Assembly: GCA_002413455.1 (NCBI GenBank)
Contig: DHXA01000045.1
Coordinates: 8,672 to 25,993 of the forward strand
Direction of reading: 5' to 3'
DNA: 17,322 nucleotides
Source of the DNA: Rhodanobacter sp. UBA5168
Lineage (GTDB): Bacteria; Pseudomonadota; Gammaproteobacteria; Xanthomonadales; Rhodanobacteraceae
The translations under genes were made by a program, and so were the position numbers. Positions within the stretch are counted from its first letter, which is position 1, and every line of letters begins with the position of its first letter. A model generated the notes under the pieces. It was not told where the DNA came from. It saw nothing but the letters and a program-made list of their open reading frames with translations, and made no database searches. Shown here one piece after another: positions 15,600-17,322 of this stretch.

Positions 15600-15943
15600 G
15601 CCGTGCACTCCGATGGTCCACCGGCGCAGCAGCCTGCCGAAGGCGCGCAGGCCAGGATGGGTCATGACCGGCAGCACGGCGGTCATGGTGATTCGGTGAA
15701 CAGTTGTTGCCGGGTCAGGATGACCACGATGAAACCGAACGGATAACCCAGGCTTTCCAGCAGGAAGGCGCCCGGCATGCCGGCGAGGTGGCGATGCGGC
15801 AGGCCGGCCGCCAGCGCGGACAGGCTCAATGCCGTGAAGCCCCGGCTGAGCTCTCGCTCGCCTTCGCGGCGGGTCACCTCGTGCAGCACCGCAGCGCGCG
15901 TTGGTCGCTTGTCCTCGACGTCGCCCTGTTCGTCGCCCGACAG
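15600..15943 (-). pseudogene. Remnant of a formate/nitrite transporter family (YfdC-like) gene
   Basis: The minus strand reads GDVEDKRPTRAAVLHEVTRR, the acidic N-terminus of YfdC-like FNT channels, followed by a membrane segment (ALSLSALAAGL). It then jumps to ESLGYPFGFIVVILTRQQLF and TES, which matches the family's LGY..GFLIVILGRQQLFTEN. About 20 residues expected in between are missing. The frame then stops at 15683; the next frame continues with TAVLPVMTHPGLRAFGRLLR and RW, again the expected FNT sequence. No start codon is seen, only CTG at 15943, and everything after the first third of the protein is absent, ending against mddA. The product cannot be functional. Confidence 0.75.
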
Positions 15944-15945
15944 CG

Positions 15946-15970
15946 AAAAGCCTAGCTGTGCCAGCTAGGC
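15946..15970 (-). terminator. Intrinsic terminator, minus strand
   Basis: A perfect 9-base stem (GCCTAGCTG / CAGCTAGGC, 15950-15970) with a 3-base loop is followed on the minus strand by TTTTCG. It lies just downstream of the minus-strand heptad-repeat reading frames and just upstream of the transporter relic, and would end a minus-strand transcript from the repeat region. Confidence 0.65.
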
Positions 15971-16062
15971 GGCCGTGTACAAACGGAAGTCTTGGGGCGC
16001 GGAGCGAGCAGGTTGTCGCACCCTGTTTCCTCACCGGACGTCAGAGCCCCGTCGCCCGGGCT

Positions 16063-16424
16063 CTTTTCCCGGCGCTCGGCACTTTTTGCTCCGCGACCGG
16101 GGCTTTTTTGCCCATCACCGAGGCCATCGAGCTCGGTGGCCGGGACTTCTTGCTCCGACATCGAGGCTTTTTTGTCCGGCGCCCGAGCTCCGAGCTGCAA
16201 CGCCGGAGCTTTTTGCTCGGCGGCCGGGGCTTTTTGGCCCATCGTCGGGGTGAGTGAGCTCGGCGGTCGGCACTTTTTGCTCCGTCATCGAGGCTTTTTT
16301 GTCCGGCGCCCGAGCTCCGAGCTGCAGCGCCGGGGCTTTTTGCTCGGCGGCCGCGGCTTTTGGGTCTATCGCTGGTGCTCCGGGCTCGGCGCTCGGTGCT
16401 GTTTGCTTCGCCGCCGTGGCTTTC
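16063..16424. repeat. 21-base periodic tract (C-T-run every 21 or 42 bases)
   Basis: Runs of T preceded by C begin at 16063, 16082, 16103, 16146, 16167, 16209, 16230, 16273, 16294, 16336, 16357, 16399 and 16420. Apart from the first step (19), steps are 21 or 42 bases, with two of 43. The unit is thus 63 bases (21+42), fading at both ends. On the minus strand each run is a Lys codon with flanking bases, giving a Lys every 7 or 14 residues. Confidence 0.9.
16129..16382. repeat. Tandem duplication, unit 127 bases (two copies)
   Basis: Copy one begins at 16129 and copy two at 16256, both with GAGCTCGG. They stay nearly identical through the core CATCGAGGCTTTTTTGTCCG and the following bases, with scattered substitutions, and diverge towards the end of copy two. 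The unit is six 21-base periods plus one base, so the two copies lie in different reading frames. Confidence 0.88.
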
Positions 16425-16533
16425 CGGGGTGTAGCCGAGGCGATGCGGTCCGCCGTTGCGACCATGAAGATCGCCGCCGCCGGAATCGTCGTCGCTTCTG
16501 CGTTATGCTCGATCGGTATTCCGGGGGGAATGG

Positions 16534-17169
16534 ATGACCATGCAGCGCTGGCTGACCGCCACCGCCGTGACCTGTGTCGCCGCTGCAAGTTGTAGCGAAG
16601 CGCCACCAGGGACGACGACACAAACCGCACGCCGACCACAGCAGGCCGGCCCGACGAATCCACTCGTCACCGCCGGCCACCTCGCCGGCGTCGAGGCCGC
16701 GGGCCCGACGGGCGACCAGCGCGCCATGCAGGGCCACATCGAAGCGATCCGGAAGGACACGATGCGCTCCATGCATCTGGCCGACCCGTCGCGCCGCATC
16801 GACCACGAAGCCGCCCGCGCCGCCGTGCGCCCGCTGCAAGGCGTGCAATCCGCCGTGTGGATCGACAACGCGAATCTGCTGGTGCTGGTCGGCGGCGGCC
16901 AGTACCGCAGCGTGGCCACCATCGACAACGTCTGCCTCGCCCTGGAACCGCTGGGCGACACGCTGAGCGTGGTCGTCAACGTGCAGGACGGCGACGACCT
17001 CGGAAGGCGCCGATACGTTGTCGCGGAACTGCCAGCTCGGGGCAGGGGAGCGGGCGATGTTTCAGCAGACGCGGAGGGTGGAGGCGAAGGAAACAAAGCC
17101 GGTGCACTTTCTTCCATCCGAAATCTAATTGGCGTAAGTCACGTAGGAGTGCGGCATGTCGTTACCTAG
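16534..17169 (+). CDS. Putative lipoprotein of unknown function, probable 3' frameshift
   Basis: The frame as read gives 211 residues. The N-terminus has a short signal (MQRWLTATAVTCVAAASC) with a lipobox-like AAS-Cys, so it is probably a lipoprotein. The middle reads like a compact conserved domain (MRSMHLADPSRRIDHEAARA; SAVWIDNANLLVLVGGGQYR; NVCLALEPLGDTLSVVVNVQ), a family I do not know by function. After about 16990 this frame becomes Arg/Gly-rich and unconvincing, while the next frame reads SEGADTLSRNCQLGAGERAM and on to a stop at 17128. That looks like the true C-terminus, so a one-base indel near 16990 is likely. A G-rich ribosome site lies about 5 bases before ATG 16534; ATG 16540 is also possible. 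Confidence 0.6.
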   Translation: MTMQRWLTATAVTCVAAASCSEAPPGTTTQTARRPQQAGPTNPLVTAGHLAGVEAAGPTGDQRAMQGHIEAIRKDTMRSMHLADPSRRIDHEAARAAVRPLQGVQSAVWIDNANLLVLVGGGQYRSVATIDNVCLALEPLGDTLSVVVNVQDGDDLGRRRYVVAELPARGRGAGDVSADAEGGGEGNKAGALSSIRNLIGVSHVGVRHVVT

Positions 17170-17322
17170 CGTTTACACTCAAGTTTATGGCCAACTTCCT
17201 GAGTTCATGGCTAAACTTCAAGAAGGGCAGGCTCCTTCTAGTTTTACACAACAGCATTTGAAGGATATTGGATTTCCATCCTCAAATCACAGAGCATTTA
17301 TTCCTCTGTTGAAAGCGCTAGG
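17156..17322 (+). CDS. DUF5343-like protein, 5' part (runs off the window)
   Basis: An ATG at 17156 with an excellent ribosome site (TAGGAG, 6 bases upstream) opens a frame that stays open to the window end, 55 codons. The product begins MSLPSVYTQVYGQLPEFMAK and continues QHLKDIGFPSSNHRAFIPLL, which resembles the N-terminus of DUF5343 proteins, a family of unknown function that appears helix-turn-helix-like in its first part. Codon use is plainly AT-rich (many codons end in T or A), unlike every other gene here, which suggests recent transfer. It overlaps the out-of-frame tail of the preceding lipoprotein ORF by 14 bases, another sign that the real lipoprotein ended earlier. Confidence 0.78.
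   Translation, partial: MSLPSVYTQVYGQLPEFMAKLQEGQAPSSFTQQHLKDIGFPSSNHRAFIPLLKAL

Larger units (their letters stand above)
16041..16465 (-). pseudogene. Lys/Ala/Pro-rich heptad-repeat protein gene with frame slips (tentative)
   Basis: The minus strand encodes 7-residue repeats of the type KAPxAEQ: KAAAAEQ, KAPALQL, GARAPDK, KASMTEQ, KVPTAEL, THPTMGQ, KAPAAEQ, KASMSEQ, KAPVAEQ, KVPSAGK. To follow the pattern through, the frame must slip by one base twice, near 16248 and near 16120, both at the same place in the repeat unit (between the EL and MG residues). With both slips corrected it would run from ATG 16465 to TGA 16041, about 140 residues. Without correction the first frame ends at 16115 (116 residues). 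There is no good ribosome site, no signal peptide and no known domain. It may be a decayed gene, a rapidly changing low-complexity protein, or non-coding repeat DNA. Confidence 0.4.

Noticed and set aside
16063..16424. CRISPR-like look of the regularly spaced repeats
   Set aside because: The 21-base period is far shorter than a CRISPR repeat plus spacer, there are no unique spacers between identical repeats, and no cas genes are nearby.
15992..16537. Plus-strand ORF through the periodic tract (about 181 codons)
   Set aside because: Its Phe/Leu/Arg/Cys-rich translation comes from the T-runs; the minus strand gives a regular hydrophilic heptad pattern and has the better terminator placement.

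Overview
The window is GC-rich, densely coding DNA of a gammaproteobacterium. The best guess is the Xanthomonadales (Rhodanobacter/Dyella-like). The guess rests on the stand-alone Oar-type N-terminal domain protein, the ECF sigma/Ser-Thr kinase pair, the MddA-type methyltransferase and the general protein character. No rRNA, tRNA, CRISPR array or insertion sequence is visible.

Left part (1-6244): a pirin (minus), a lipoprotein of the PQQ-type sorbosone/glucose dehydrogenase fold (minus), a small exported carboxypeptidase-regulatory-like protein (plus), a convergent SDR-family protein with an N-terminal zinc ribbon and no catalytic tyrosine (minus), and a divergent unrecognised 369-residue protein (plus). 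Middle (6269-7222): decayed DNA around one intact DUF202 membrane protein gene. It holds remnants of rsgA (ribosome-assembly GTPase) and of a hemerythrin-domain gene.

Centre (7252-14751): a classical autotransporter (minus) faces an ECF sigma factor and a transmembrane Ser/Thr kinase (plus). The sigma factor carries Thr-Thr where most ECF factors carry an acidic patch, which fits a kinase-activated sigma factor. The adjacent autotransporter is the obvious candidate target. A diheme cytochrome c peroxidase-like protein and a methanethiol S-methyltransferase (mddA) follow, 42 bases apart and probably co-transcribed.

Right part (15571-17322): more decay. There is a broken formate/nitrite transporter gene and a strongly periodic tract that repeats every 21 bases, is duplicated as a 127-base unit and encodes Lys-Ala-Pro heptads on the minus strand with frame slips. 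Next comes a lipoprotein gene with a likely frameshift. At the edge, base composition drops sharply and a DUF5343-type gene begins, probably the first gene of a horizontally acquired segment. At least three pseudogenes, and probably more, in about 10 kb suggest repeated insertion/deletion turnover around a conserved backbone.
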